From: Sphingomonas taxi
GTDB lineage: Bacteria > Pseudomonadota > Alphaproteobacteria > Sphingomonadales > Sphingomonadaceae
Direction: 5' to 3'
Assembly: GCF_000764535.1 (NCBI RefSeq)
Contig: NZ_CP009571.1
Span: forward strand, 372,001-436,000
Length of the DNA: 64,000 nucleotides
Shown here piece by piece: positions 16,390 through 24,817 of the stretch; the first letter of the stretch is position 1, and each line of letters opens with the position of its first letter. The notes under the pieces were generated by a model, which worked only from the letters and a program-made list of their open reading frames with translations, made no database searches and was not told where the DNA came from. The position numbers and the translations under genes were made by a program.

Positions 16390-17769
16390 CTACAGGCCCT
16401 CGCCGCCCACCCATTGCGCATTGGCCAGCCGCCGCGCGAGCGTCCAGTTCTGCTGGCGGATGTCGGGCACCGCGACCACCTCCCACAGGCCGCCGCGCGT
16501 CATCGGGCCGATGCAGAACAGGCGCGGATCGGCGATCCCGTCGCGGCCGATCACCTGCGACTGCGCATCGACGTCGAGCCCGATCCGCAGCGGGTCGGGC
16601 CGGATCAGCCCCTGGTCGAGCAGGTCGCGCAGCAGCGGCTCGTCGGAGCGCATCAGATCGCCCTGCGGCCCGGTGCAATTGACGATCCGCGCCACCCGCG
16701 TCTCGACCCGATCGTCGGACCCGCGCGGCCGCCAGCACAAGCGCGCGCCGCTGCCGTCGGCGCTCGCCCCGACCAGCTTGCCGGCGGTGAAGCCGAGCCG
16801 TCCGGCCGTACACAAAGCGTCGACCCGCGCCGCCACCGCCGGCGCGAGCCGATGGCGATGCACGTCCCAATAGGGCCGCAGGTGGCGGAGGAACCGCGCC
16901 CGCGTCGCGGCGTCCGCCGCTCCCCACATCATCTGCGTGATCGGCCGCAGCTCGTCGACCGCGGCGCGCCAGCCGACGGTCGCGGCGCGGTCGCGGACAT
17001 GGCGCACCAGCCGCGACAGCGTCCCTGCCGGCCGCTCGCGCAGCCCCGGCTGCGGCGGCGTATCGGCATGCGGCCGCGGCACCAGCCCGCGCCGCGAGAT
17101 CGCGACCACCCGGCCGCCGAACCCCGCCGCCTCCAGCAGCAGCGCCGCGTCGATCGCGGTCAGCCCGGTGCCGATCAGCACCACCGTGTCGTCCGGCCCC
17201 AACCCCTCGGTGATGTCGCCCGCCCACGGATCGGCGCGATAGCAGCCCGCCGGCAGCACCGCCGGATCGAGGCCGGGCGGGGTATGCGGCGGCAGGTTGC
17301 CGATCGCCAGCACCGCCACGTCGGCGGCGATCGCAGCGCCGGCGTCGAGCGTCAGCGTCACCCCCTCCGCCCCGCGCGCCAGCGCCACCACCGCGCCCTC
17401 GACCAGGGCCAGCCGGCCGGGGTTCGCCGCCACCGCCGCGTCGAGCATCTCGCGCAGATAGGCGCCATAGATCCGCCGCGACACGAAGGTCTTGGCATCG
17501 CCCAGCGCCTTGCCCTCCAGCCAGCGGACGAAATGGCCGGGATCGTCGGGCAGCGCGCTCATATTGCCGGCGCGGACGTTGAGCAGATGCTCCTCGTGCG
17601 CCGCGCTATAGGCGACGCCGCGCGCCATCTGTGCCGGGCGGCGTTCGATCAGCGTCGCGCGCGGCCCGTCGTGGCGCATCAGGTTAATCGCGAGCAGCGT
17701 CCCCGAAAAGCCGCCGCCGATGATCGCGACGTGATCGCCGGCTCTGGTCGCGTCGGTCGTCGCTGTCAC
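16390..17769 (-). CDS. FAD/NAD(P)-binding protein (NAD_binding_9 type)
   Basis: 459 residues. The dinucleotide-binding motif VAIIGGGFSGTLLAINLM is at about 14-31. The next conserved parts are ARGVAYSAAHEEHLLNVRAGNMSALPD, a second nucleotide motif VVLIGTGLTAIDAALLL at about 195-210, and the C-terminal VNCTGPQGD and GPMTRGGLWEVVAVPDIR. This family, often next to TonB receptors or sulfur and amino acid genes, is annotated as a putative FAD-dependent oxidoreductase with unknown substrate. It is divergent from the TetR regulator (135 bp between starts), which probably controls it. Confidence 0.88.
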   Translation of the reverse strand: MTATTDATRAGDHVAIIGGGFSGTLLAINLMRHDGPRATLIERRPAQMARGVAYSAAHEEHLLNVRAGNMSALPDDPGHFVRWLEGKALGDAKTFVSRRIYGAYLREMLDAAVAANPGRLALVEGAVVALARGAEGVTLTLDAGAAIAADVAVLAIGNLPPHTPPGLDPAVLPAGCYRADPWAGDITEGLGPDDTVVLIGTGLTAIDAALLLEAAGFGGRVVAISRRGLVPRPHADTPPQPGLRERPAGTLSRLVRHVRDRAATVGWRAAVDELRPITQMMWGAADAATRARFLRHLRPYWDVHRHRLAPAVAARVDALCTAGRLGFTAGKLVGASADGSGARLCWRPRGSDDRVETRVARIVNCTGPQGDLMRSDEPLLRDLLDQGLIRPDPLRIGLDVDAQSQVIGRDGIADPRLFCIGPMTRGGLWEVVAVPDIRQQNWTLARRLANAQWVGGEGL

Positions 17770-17903
17770 TGGCCTGTCTCCTGCAAGCCCGCCCCCTAAT
17801 CCTTGTGTGCCATCGCGGCAACGGGCGGGCGGTGGACATCGCCGGGGACGGTGGCCATGGTGGCGGCGGTAGGGACGTAGGAAACGGAGCAGGACTCGCG
17901 CGG

Positions 17904-18605
17904 ATGACGGTGACGACGGATGACGGGGTGCGGGCGGGCGCAGGCGGCGCCGTGCAGCGTCGCGCCGGCCGGCCGAGCCGCAAGGAGGCGCAGGCGATCG
18001 AGGCGCTGATCCTCGACGGTACGATCGCGGCGATGCGCGACGCCCGCTATGCGACGCTGTCGATCGATGCGCTGGCGCAGGACATCGGCGTCACCAAGCA
18101 GACGATCTACCGCCGCTTTCCCAGCAAGGATGCGCTGATCGACGCCGCGATCCGCCACAAGATGGACCAGATCCACGCCTTCGCCCGCGACACCGCCGAC
18201 AGCGTCGCCGAACCGATCGCCAGCCTGCGCACCTTCGCCCGCCACATGTTCGACATGATGCTCAAGCCCGAAAACGTCGGGCTGGCGATCTTCATCGACC
18301 ACGCCTCGCTGACCGACGCCGCCTTCGCCCGCCGCCGCCAGCAATGGCACGTCATGCTGATGGCACCGATGAAGAGCGCGATCGCCACCGCGCAGGCACA
18401 GGGCCTGCTCGACGCGGGCGATGTCGAGGGGAAGGTCAATATGCTGTTCGACCTGCTCGCCGGCCCGGTCAACCGCATGCGCTACAGCGTCGCGCCCGAC
18501 GTCGCGCTGGAGGGATTGTGCGAGGATCAGGCATTCGCCGCGCGCTTCGACGTCTTCCTGCGTCTCTATGCGCCGGTGTTGCCGGCATGCTGCACCGCAA
18601 AATAA
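17904..18605 (+). CDS. TetR/AcrR family transcriptional regulator
   Basis: 233 residues from ATG 17904 (MTVTTDDGVRAG). The helix-turn-helix is at about 45-75 (TLSIDALAQDIGVTKQTIYRRFPSKDALIDAAI). The C-terminal ligand domain (about 85-225) includes SLRTFARHMFDMMLKPENVGLAIFID, similar to the AefR-type C-terminal domain. It is divergent from the FAD/NAD(P) gene, the likely target. The stop is followed directly by the general-stress promoter of the next gene, so the sigma gene is probably transcribed independently. Confidence 0.92.
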   Translation: MTVTTDDGVRAGAGGAVQRRAGRPSRKEAQAIEALILDGTIAAMRDARYATLSIDALAQDIGVTKQTIYRRFPSKDALIDAAIRHKMDQIHAFARDTADSVAEPIASLRTFARHMFDMMLKPENVGLAIFIDHASLTDAAFARRRQQWHVMLMAPMKSAIATAQAQGLLDAGDVEGKVNMLFDLLAGPVNRMRYSVAPDVALEGLCEDQAFAARFDVFLRLYAPVLPACCTAK

Positions 18606-18608
18606 AAA

Positions 18609-18633
18609 GGAACCGGTCAGTATTGTAATCGTT
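18609..18633 (+). promoter_or_regulatory. EcfG-type general stress promoter (GGAAC-N16-CGTT)
   Basis: GGAAC at 18609-18613 and CGTT at 18630-18633 are separated by exactly 16 bp. This is the alphaproteobacterial general stress response promoter consensus. It starts 4 bp after the TetR stop codon and lies about 85 bp before the sigma-factor gene, in AT-rich DNA (AATAAAAAGGAACC). Autoregulation through EcfG is common in this pathway. Confidence 0.85.
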
Positions 18634-18715
18634 CGATACCTGCCTCTATGGGCTCGCGACGCCCGCGCCGACACCGTTCGTCGCCGCGCCCGTCCAGTCT
18701 GTCTCGTGTCGAGTG

Positions 18716-19327
18716 ATGAACCGCATGACCACCGCCGCTCTGCCGTCCGACGTGCTCACCGAACGCGGGTTCGTCGCCGCGATCGACGCGGTGCTGCCGT
18801 CGCTCCGGCGGTACGCCCGCCATCTCAGCCGCGATCAGGGTGACGGCGACGACCTCGTCCAGGAGACGATGGCGCGTGCCTGGGCGGCGCGGACCCGCTT
18901 CCAGCCGGGCACCAATTTCCGCGCTTGGCTGTTCCGCATCCTGCGCAACCTGTTCCTCAGCGACCGCCGCCGCGGCGGCCGCAGCGTGTCGTGGAACCCG
19001 GACATCGACGACGACCGGCTGGTGACCCCGGCCGATCAGGAATCGGGCGTCATGCTCGCCGACCTCGACGCCGCGCTCGACAGCATAACCCCGGGTCAGG
19101 CCGAGGCGCTGGTGCTCGTCGCACAGGAGGGCCTGTCCTACGAGGAGGCCGCGATCCGCCTCGGCGTACCGATGGGCACGGTACGCAGCCGCGTCTTCCG
19201 CGCCCGCGCCGCGGTCATCGACCGTCTCGCCGGCACCGCGCCGACCCCGGCGACGCTCCCGCCGCCGGCGGCGATGGGCGAGGGCTACCGCCGCTGGAAG
19301 CACGCCGGCACCGGCATGATCGGCTAG
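18716..19327 (+). CDS. ECF-type RNA polymerase sigma factor, EcfG-like
   Basis: 203 residues. Region 2 (FVAAIDAVLPSLRRYARHLSRDQGDGDDLVQETMARAWAARTRFQPGTNFRAWLFRILRNLFLSDRRR) and region 4 (LDSITPGQAEALVLVAQEGLSYEEAAIRLGVPMGTVRSRVFRARA) are intact. Wording such as FQPGTNFRAWLF and VPMGTVRSRVFRAR is typical of the EcfG (ECF15) group, which runs the general stress response in alphaproteobacteria. A matching promoter precedes it. The usual partners NepR and PhyR are not next door, so this may be a secondary EcfG paralog. Possible starts are GTG 18713, ATG 18716 and ATG 18725. The 25-residue Ala/Pro tail is an extra. Confidence 0.88.
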   Translation: MNRMTTAALPSDVLTERGFVAAIDAVLPSLRRYARHLSRDQGDGDDLVQETMARAWAARTRFQPGTNFRAWLFRILRNLFLSDRRRGGRSVSWNPDIDDDRLVTPADQESGVMLADLDAALDSITPGQAEALVLVAQEGLSYEEAAIRLGVPMGTVRSRVFRARAAVIDRLAGTAPTPATLPPPAAMGEGYRRWKHAGTGMIG

Positions 19328-19407
19328 GACCGGACAATAGGGAATTCCGCCCTCGCCAAGGTAGGGCGATCGGATAGGTCCGACCGGGTGATGCACCCAC
19401 TTCTTCC

Positions 19408-19489
19408 GTCACTCCGGCCTTGCGCCGGGGTCCCGCTTCTTCTCCGCGCCGTCCGGAGAAGCGGGACCCCGGCTCGAGGCCGGGGTGAC
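19408..19489. repeat. Family C palindromic repeat, copy 1
   Basis: GTCACTCCGGCCTTGCGCCG... pairs with the inverse arm ending CGGGGTGAC, with an inner CCCGCTTCTTC...GAAGCGGG stem. The second copy is at 39374-39452. It lies between the convergent sigma-factor and MscS genes and may act as a bidirectional stop. Confidence 0.8.
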
Positions 19490-19537
19490 GGGCGGATCTG
19501 GAAACAGGTTCGCTTCGCACATCGAACCCTTGCCTCA

Positions 19538-21931
19538 TCAACCCGCCGCGGTATCGCCGAGCTGCGGCGGCACCGTCACCCATTCCACCCGCTGCGGCAC
19601 CGTCCCGAGTTCGATCCCCTCGTCGCGCATCCGCCGTAGCAGCGTCAGCAGCACGTTGCTGCGCGCCTCGCCGGTGCTGCGCGGGCTGGCGACGTGCGCG
19701 AGGCAGTTGAACAGGATGCGGCCGTCGCCGATCCCGTCGATCAGCACCGCCGGCGCCGGCGCGTCGAGCACCATCGGCTCGGCGACGAACGTCTCCAGCA
19801 CGATCGCCCGCACCCGGTCGGCATCGCTGGCGATCGGCACCGAGAAATGGATCTGGATCCGCCCCATCGGCCCGGCGAGCGTCTTGTTGAGCACCGATTT
19901 GGTGATCAGCTCCGAATTGGGCACGATCAGCGTCGAATGATCCGCCAGCTCGATCTCGGTCGAGCGCACGCTGATCCGCTTGACGTCGCCCTCGTCGGTG
20001 CCGACCCGGATCAGGTCGCCGATCTTGATCGGCCGCTCGGCGAGCAGGATCAATCCGGAGACGAAATTGGAGGTGATCGCCTGCAGGCCGAAGCCGATGC
20101 CGACCGACAAAGCCGACAGCAGCAGCGCGATCCGCTCCATGCCGATGCCGAGCGAGGCGAGCGCCCATACCACCGCCAGCGCGATCGCCAGATAGCGCGC
20201 GACCAGCCGGATCGAGTTGCGCACGCTGCTGTCGAGATCGGTGCTCGGCAGATAGCGATGGTCGAGCCAGCCGGTGAACTGCCGCACCAGGAACAGCCCC
20301 AGGGCGAGCACCGCGACGAAGCGGATGATCGTCCCCGGCGAGATCGCGATGCCGCCGACCTCGACGCCGCGCGCCAGCCCGCCGACCCGGTCGAGGAACG
20401 AGCCAAAGCCGGCGCCGAACGGATAGAGCAGCAGCCCGAGCGCGACGACGATCACCGCCAGCCGCAGCACCGCCGACAGCAGCACGCCGAACTGGTCGAC
20501 CGCGCTGCCGCTGATCCCCATGCCGTGGCGCAGCGTCAGCCCGACGCGGCCGTCGCGCTGGAACAGGCTGGTCGCGACATCGTCGATCACCACCATCAGC
20601 AGATAGGTGCTCACCCCCAGCAACGTCGCCCAGATCACCGCCTGGGTGATCGTGATCGCCAGCCCGACATAGCCGATCAGCAGCGCCAGCCCGGCGCCGG
20701 CGACGATCAGCCACACCGCCAGCGTGATCGCGCCCACGCCGGCACTCGCCGCCGCCTCCGCCTCGCTCTCGCCGTCCGCCGCCTCCGCGGCGCGCAGCCG
20801 GCCGATGATGACCAGCGTCCCCGCGATCAGGATCAGGTGGACGATCACCTCGATCACCTGCGTACCGAGCAAGGCGGTCGGGCTGACGCCGGCGGTGGTG
20901 TTGAACGCATTGGCGAGGATGACGACGAAGGTCAGCGTCGCGAACGCCCACGCCACCGGTCGCAGTGCGGTGGCGGTGGCATCGGTCAGCGTCGTCACCC
21001 GCCACGACGGCTGCCGCGCCATCAGGAAGGCGGCGCCGACCGCCGCGGTCAGCCCGCTGAACGCCGCCGCGATCACCAGCGCGTCGGCGAGCGCGTTCCA
21101 CGCCGGCGCGAGCAGCGCCGACCAGCGCAGCCCCTGCACGAACAGGAAGGCGGCGGCCATCGGCATCGTCGTGCCGACGAACACCCGCCACAGGGCATTC
21201 GCAGACCGCCGCACGCGATGCCCCGGCGCATCGGCGATCAGATAGCGCTGGCCGATCCGGCGCAGGAACTGCCGCACCGGGATCAGCATCACGAGCGCCA
21301 GCAACGCGCCGAGCAGCGCGCCGATCGGAAATCCGCGGCGCAGGCCGGTATCGATCTGCGCCCATTCGCGGCTGAGGAAGGTCGACACGCGCCGGCTGTC
21401 GCGCGGCAGCGCCGCGAACATGTCGCTCCAGAAATGCGGCGACAGTGGGGAGGGGGTCCGCACGGCGATCCGCTGGTTGATCTCCTCGGCCTGCGTCTCG
21501 TCGATCTCGGTGACGAGCTGCCCCGCCTCGACCGCGACGAGCTGGCCGCGCTTCACCTTCGAATCGAGCGCGCTGCGCGCCTGCGCCAGGGCGCGACGCT
21601 CGGCGCGGATGTCGGGCGCCTCGACCACGCCGGCGACCGGCGGCCCGAGCCCGGCGATACGCGCGTCGACCAGCGCGAGCTGGCTGCGCAACTGCTCGGC
21701 GGCCTCGCGCGCGTCGCTCTGTGCGCCGAGCGCCCGATCGCGCAATGTGCCGCGCGTCTCGCGATCGACCTTGCCGTCGAGCGCCTTGTCGACGGCATCG
21801 AGCGCCGTCTCGGCGCCGGCGAGCTGCCGGCTGGCGGTCTCGACCGGCGTGGTCTGCGCCGCGGCCGGCACCGCGATCGCGAGTGCGACCAGCATCACCA
21901 GCAACACCAACCGCCGCACCGCTGCCATCAT
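19538..21931 (-). CDS. DUF3772 / MscS-family mechanosensitive channel
   Basis: 797 residues. A signal peptide (MMAAVRRLVLLVMLVALAIAVPAAAQ) is followed by a periplasmic coiled region (about 27-170) matching DUF3772, rich in Ala and Arg. About ten transmembrane helices follow (190-600), then the MscS pore and beta domain: LLLSALSVGIGFGLQAITSNFVSGLILLAERPIKIGDLIRVGTDEGDVKRISVRSTEIELADHSTLIVPNSELI. Large MscS relatives (like MscK/MscM/YbiO) open under membrane tension to release solutes on osmotic downshock. It faces the sigma-factor gene convergently across a palindromic repeat. Confidence 0.92.
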   Translation of the reverse strand: MMAAVRRLVLLVMLVALAIAVPAAAQTTPVETASRQLAGAETALDAVDKALDGKVDRETRGTLRDRALGAQSDAREAAEQLRSQLALVDARIAGLGPPVAGVVEAPDIRAERRALAQARSALDSKVKRGQLVAVEAGQLVTEIDETQAEEINQRIAVRTPSPLSPHFWSDMFAALPRDSRRVSTFLSREWAQIDTGLRRGFPIGALLGALLALVMLIPVRQFLRRIGQRYLIADAPGHRVRRSANALWRVFVGTTMPMAAAFLFVQGLRWSALLAPAWNALADALVIAAAFSGLTAAVGAAFLMARQPSWRVTTLTDATATALRPVAWAFATLTFVVILANAFNTTAGVSPTALLGTQVIEVIVHLILIAGTLVIIGRLRAAEAADGESEAEAAASAGVGAITLAVWLIVAGAGLALLIGYVGLAITITQAVIWATLLGVSTYLLMVVIDDVATSLFQRDGRVGLTLRHGMGISGSAVDQFGVLLSAVLRLAVIVVALGLLLYPFGAGFGSFLDRVGGLARGVEVGGIAISPGTIIRFVAVLALGLFLVRQFTGWLDHRYLPSTDLDSSVRNSIRLVARYLAIALAVVWALASLGIGMERIALLLSALSVGIGFGLQAITSNFVSGLILLAERPIKIGDLIRVGTDEGDVKRISVRSTEIELADHSTLIVPNSELITKSVLNKTLAGPMGRIQIHFSVPIASDADRVRAIVLETFVAEPMVLDAPAPAVLIDGIGDGRILFNCLAHVASPRSTGEARSNVLLTLLRRMRDEGIELGTVPQRVEWVTVPPQLGDTAAG

Positions 21932-22050
21932 CGCGTCACGCTCCCGTCCATACCGCCCGGCTGGTTAGGAGGAGTCGCGCGACAAAGCGAGCGGTGACGG
22001 TTTTGGGGGGAAAACGGCCGCCTACGCGTCCGGCTCGCGCGCCCCTTTTC

Positions 22051-22152
22051 GTCATCCCGGCGAAAGCCGGGACCCACGGTGACGGGCGGTCGGCGGTACG
22101 TGCCACGACCGGCGGCACCGGGCCCATGGGTCCCGGCTTCCGCCGGGATGAC
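22051..22152. repeat. Family B palindromic repeat, copy 2
   Basis: Full-length relative of 7801-7908 with outer arms GTCATCCCGGCGAAAGCCGG and its inverse; inner loop sequences also correspond. It lies in the 602-bp gene-free stretch 21932-22533 upstream of the MscS gene. Confidence 0.85.
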
Positions 22153-22277
22153 GAGAGGGCAGAAATTCCTCGCTCGCGTGTGCGGGGCGGCAGGGTCAAT
22201 ATTCCCCCGGCATGGGCTGTAAACGGCTGGGGGCGTTCAATCCGGCGCTCGCTGGCGGGGAAGGATCGCCGTGGGCT

Positions 22278-22419
22278 GCGGTGATGAGGCTCGATCGGTT
22301 TCCTCATCCCATCCGTCACCCCGGACTTGTTCCGGGGTCCACCGGGCCGCGAGAGCAGGGTGGCGAACCAAGCCCTTCTCCTCGCCGCAGGGTGGACCCC
22401 GGAACAAGTCCGGGGTGAC
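22278..22419. repeat. Family A palindromic repeat, copy 2 (142 bp)
   Basis: Aligns without length change to 6081-6222, starting GCGGTGATGAGGCTCGATC and ending CCGGGGTGAC. It lies about 125 bp after a family B copy. The rest of 21932-22533 shows no gene; it holds only short C/G hairpins and the end of the xylB gene region. Confidence 0.85.
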
Positions 22420-22533
22420 GGGGTGGGCTTGGAGCGCGGCGGGCTTAGGTGAAGGTTCGTTTGCGATTGCCCTGCGCTGGCGGGGAGGAGTTCGTGTGTT
22501 GCCATCACCTACCCAATCCCCCCGCAGCCCCCA

Positions 22534-23319
22534 TCACCGCCAGCCGGCATCCATCCAGTAATTGTGCGCGGTACACATACGCGCATCCTCCGACGCGAGG
22601 AACAGCACCAGCGCGGCGATGTCCTCCGGCTCGATCCGCCCGTCGAGGCATTGCGCCGCGACGATCTCGGCTTCGCCCTCGGGCGTGTACCATTTCTCCT
22701 GGCGCGGCGTCTTGACGTTGCCCGGCACCACCGTGTTGACCCGGATGTTGTCGCGGCCGAGGTCGCGGGCGAGGCTGCGCGTCAGCCCCTCGATCGCCGC
22801 CTTGGCGGTCTGGTAGAGGACGAGGTCCTCCAGCCCGAGGTGCCAGCTGATCGAGCCGAAGTTGATGATCGATCCGCCGCCCGCCGCCTTCATCGCCGGG
22901 ATCACCGCCTGCGCCGCGAAGAATTGATGACGCAGATTGACGTTCATCCTTTGGTCCCAATAGGCCGGCGTCACCTCGGCGACCGTATGGCGATCGTCGT
23001 TGGCGGCATTGTTGACCAGCACGTCGACGCCGCCCAGCTCGGCCTGCAGTTCGGCGAACACCGCCGCCAGCGCATCGAGATCGGTGAGGTCGAGCCGGCG
23101 GAACACCGGCACATGCGCGGCATCGCCCAATCGCTCGACCAGCGCGCGGCTGTCCGCCTCGGCGACGTCGACGAAGGCGACCTTGGCGCCCTGTCGCGCG
23201 AACGCCTCGACCAGCCCCGCGCCGATCCCCGATCCGCCGCCGCTGATGATGACCCGCTTGCCGCTGAGCGAGGGGTAGAGCGCGCGCCGGCCGTTGCCGT
23301 CCATTGCCGTCCCGGTCAT
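22534..23319 (-). CDS. xylB: SDR-family D-xylose 1-dehydrogenase-like protein (Weimberg pathway)
   Basis: 261 residues from ATG 23319, which overlaps the xylX stop by 4 bp. Short-chain dehydrogenase motifs: GGGSGIG at 27-33 (NAD binding), NNAAN at about 103-107, and the catalytic Ser/Tyr/Lys at about S156-S158, Y169 and K173 (LYQTAK). Stretches such as INFGSISWHLGLEDLVLY, VVPGNVKT, KWYTPEGEAEIVAAQCL and the terminal DAGWR closely resemble Caulobacter XylB, which oxidises D-xylose to xylonolactone. Its neighbour is an XylX-like dehydratase, which strengthens the assignment. A related sugar such as L-arabinose remains possible. Confidence 0.85.
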   Translation of the reverse strand: MTGTAMDGNGRRALYPSLSGKRVIISGGGSGIGAGLVEAFARQGAKVAFVDVAEADSRALVERLGDAAHVPVFRRLDLTDLDALAAVFAELQAELGGVDVLVNNAANDDRHTVAEVTPAYWDQRMNVNLRHQFFAAQAVIPAMKAAGGGSIINFGSISWHLGLEDLVLYQTAKAAIEGLTRSLARDLGRDNIRVNTVVPGNVKTPRQEKWYTPEGEAEIVAAQCLDGRIEPEDIAALVLFLASEDARMCTAHNYWMDAGWR

Positions 23320-24455
23320 GCGAGCAACCCGCGGCCGGCGAGGTTGCGGATCAGCGCGGTCAGGCCGAAGCGCCACGGCGGCGCCGCCTTCGAGGTGCTG
23401 ACCGTGTTGACCAGCCGGCCGAGCCGCGGCGTCTCGATCGCCACCGTGTCGCCGACCTTGTGGGTGAAGCCCTGGCCGGGCACGTCGCGGTCCTGCGTCG
23501 GCGCGAACAGCGTACCGAGGAACAGCACCAGGCCGTCGGGATATTGATGCTCGCTCAGCGCCTGGCGCAGCAGCTCCTCGGGATCGCGGCTGATCTGGTT
23601 CATCGAGCTGGCGCCGTCTAGCGCATAGCCGTCGATGCCCTCGATGCGCAGCGTGATCTCCGCCTGCCGGACGTCGTCCATCGTGAAGTCGGCGTCGAAC
23701 AGCCTCACGAACGCGCCCAGCGAGCAGGAGGCGTTATTGTCCTTCGCCTTGCCGAGCAGCAGCGCCGAGCGCCCCTCGAAGTCGCGCAGATTGACGTCGT
23801 TGCCCAGCGTCGCGCCGACCGCGCGCCCGTCGGGCCCGGCGAGCAGCACCACCTCGGGCTCGGGGTTGTTCCACGTCGAATCGGACCGGATGCCGACGTC
23901 CGCGCCCCAGCCGACCGTCGCCAGCACCGGCGCCTTGGTGAAGATCTCGGCATCGGGGCCGATCGCCACCTCGAGATATTGCGACCACAATTGCTCGTCG
24001 ATCAGCGCCTGCTTGAGCGCCGCCGCCTCGGGCGAGCCGGGCACCACCGCGCGCATACTGCCGCCGATCCGCCCTTCCAGCCGGCTGCGCACCTCGGCCG
24101 CCGCGCCGGCATCGCCGCGTGCGCGCTCCTCGATGACGCGCTCCATCGCCGACACCGCGAAAGTGACGCCCGCCGCCTTGACGCATTGCAGGTCGATCGG
24201 GCTGAGCAGCCGCGGCAGGCCGTCGACCGACAGGCCAATCGCATCGAGCGCACCGATCTCCTCGCCCTGCGCGTGGTCGAAGCTGCCGCCGGCGACCAGT
24301 TCGGCGACGGTCGGGGCGACGCGCGCCATGTCATAGGCGATGCCGTCGACGACCAGCACCGGGCTCGGGCCGGCGCCCAGATCGATGCGGCCGAGCCAGC
24401 GCGCGCTGCGCCAGTCGCTACCGAGCGCGTCGGCGGGGTCGAAGGATATCGGCAT
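23316..24455 (-). CDS. xylX: FAH-family 2-keto-3-deoxy-xylonate dehydratase-like protein
   Basis: 379 residues from ATG 24455 (MPISFDPADALGSDW). It belongs to the fumarylacetoacetate hydrolase superfamily. The acid-residue metal site is within KAAGVTFAVSAMERVIEERARGD and WNNPEPEVVLL; GNDVNLRDFEGRSALLLGKAKDNNASCSLG, FLGTLFAPTQDRDVPGQGFTHKVGD and the end ALIRNLAGRGLL correspond to Caulobacter XylX. In the Weimberg pathway XylX dehydrates 2-keto-3-deoxy-D-xylonate to alpha-ketoglutarate semialdehyde. It is the first gene of a two-gene operon with xylB. The other pathway genes (xylA, xylC, xylD) are not in this window. A xyl-box-like operator lies upstream. Confidence 0.87.
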   Translation of the reverse strand: MPISFDPADALGSDWRSARWLGRIDLGAGPSPVLVVDGIAYDMARVAPTVAELVAGGSFDHAQGEEIGALDAIGLSVDGLPRLLSPIDLQCVKAAGVTFAVSAMERVIEERARGDAGAAAEVRSRLEGRIGGSMRAVVPGSPEAAALKQALIDEQLWSQYLEVAIGPDAEIFTKAPVLATVGWGADVGIRSDSTWNNPEPEVVLLAGPDGRAVGATLGNDVNLRDFEGRSALLLGKAKDNNASCSLGAFVRLFDADFTMDDVRQAEITLRIEGIDGYALDGASSMNQISRDPEELLRQALSEHQYPDGLVLFLGTLFAPTQDRDVPGQGFTHKVGDTVAIETPRLGRLVNTVSTSKAAPPWRFGLTALIRNLAGRGLLA

Positions 24456-24817
24456 TGGGCTCTTCTCCGGATCGGACGCACCGGCCGATCGGACTTCGGT
24501 CGGCGGGCGCGGCGGTGGCGCTGGCCCTGACGGTACGGCGACCGGCTCGGCGGGTGGAGCATCGCCGATGCCCTCGTTCCCGCCGCGGCGTTCGCCGTCT
24601 TCCATCTCTCCCAGCTGGTTATCGCTACCATTAGCTTGCACAATCCGCGCCGCAAGCCGAAAGACGGGGCGCCGATCATCCCCGCGCGTGTCGCGCGGCG
24701 GGCAGGCGCGGGCGCGCGGGTTGCGCATCGGGCCGCTCGCTGCTACGGGCACCGTTCGCACGGCGCGGACCTTTCGTCTGCAGCCGCCATAGCTATTGAC
24801 CGGAGTGTTTCAGTTCC
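24456..24817. other. Divergent intergenic region between xylX and rpsU
   Basis: 362 bp without a credible gene. It holds the control regions of xylX (leftward) and rpsU (rightward). The clearest site is the 15-bp operator-like dyad at 24616-24630. A leftward frame extends upstream of the xylX ATG, but its product is low-complexity and does not resemble the family. Confidence 0.6.
24616..24630 (-). promoter_or_regulatory. Putative xyl-box (LacI-family operator)
   Basis: On the minus strand this reads TGGTAGCGATAACCA, with inverted TGGT...ACCA ends. From memory it is very close to the xylose operator TGGTAGCGCTAACA bound by LacI-type XylR in Xanthomonas. It lies about 160 bp upstream of xylX. 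No LacI-type regulator gene is in the window. Confidence 0.5.

Noticed and set aside
14186..17227. Long minus-strand frame across the TonB-dependent receptor and the flavoprotein region
   Set aside because: It is opposite to or out of frame with two clear genes and shows no domain; it is a GC-driven shadow.
19694..21997. Plus-strand frame of over 760 codons antisense to the MscS gene
   Set aside because: The product is Arg/Asp/Gln/His low complexity, while the opposite strand has a full MscS domain.
24456..24761. Longer N-terminus of XylX starting near 24761
   Set aside because: The added residues are low complexity (Pro/Ala/Arg) and absent from the family; ATG 24455 gives the expected start.
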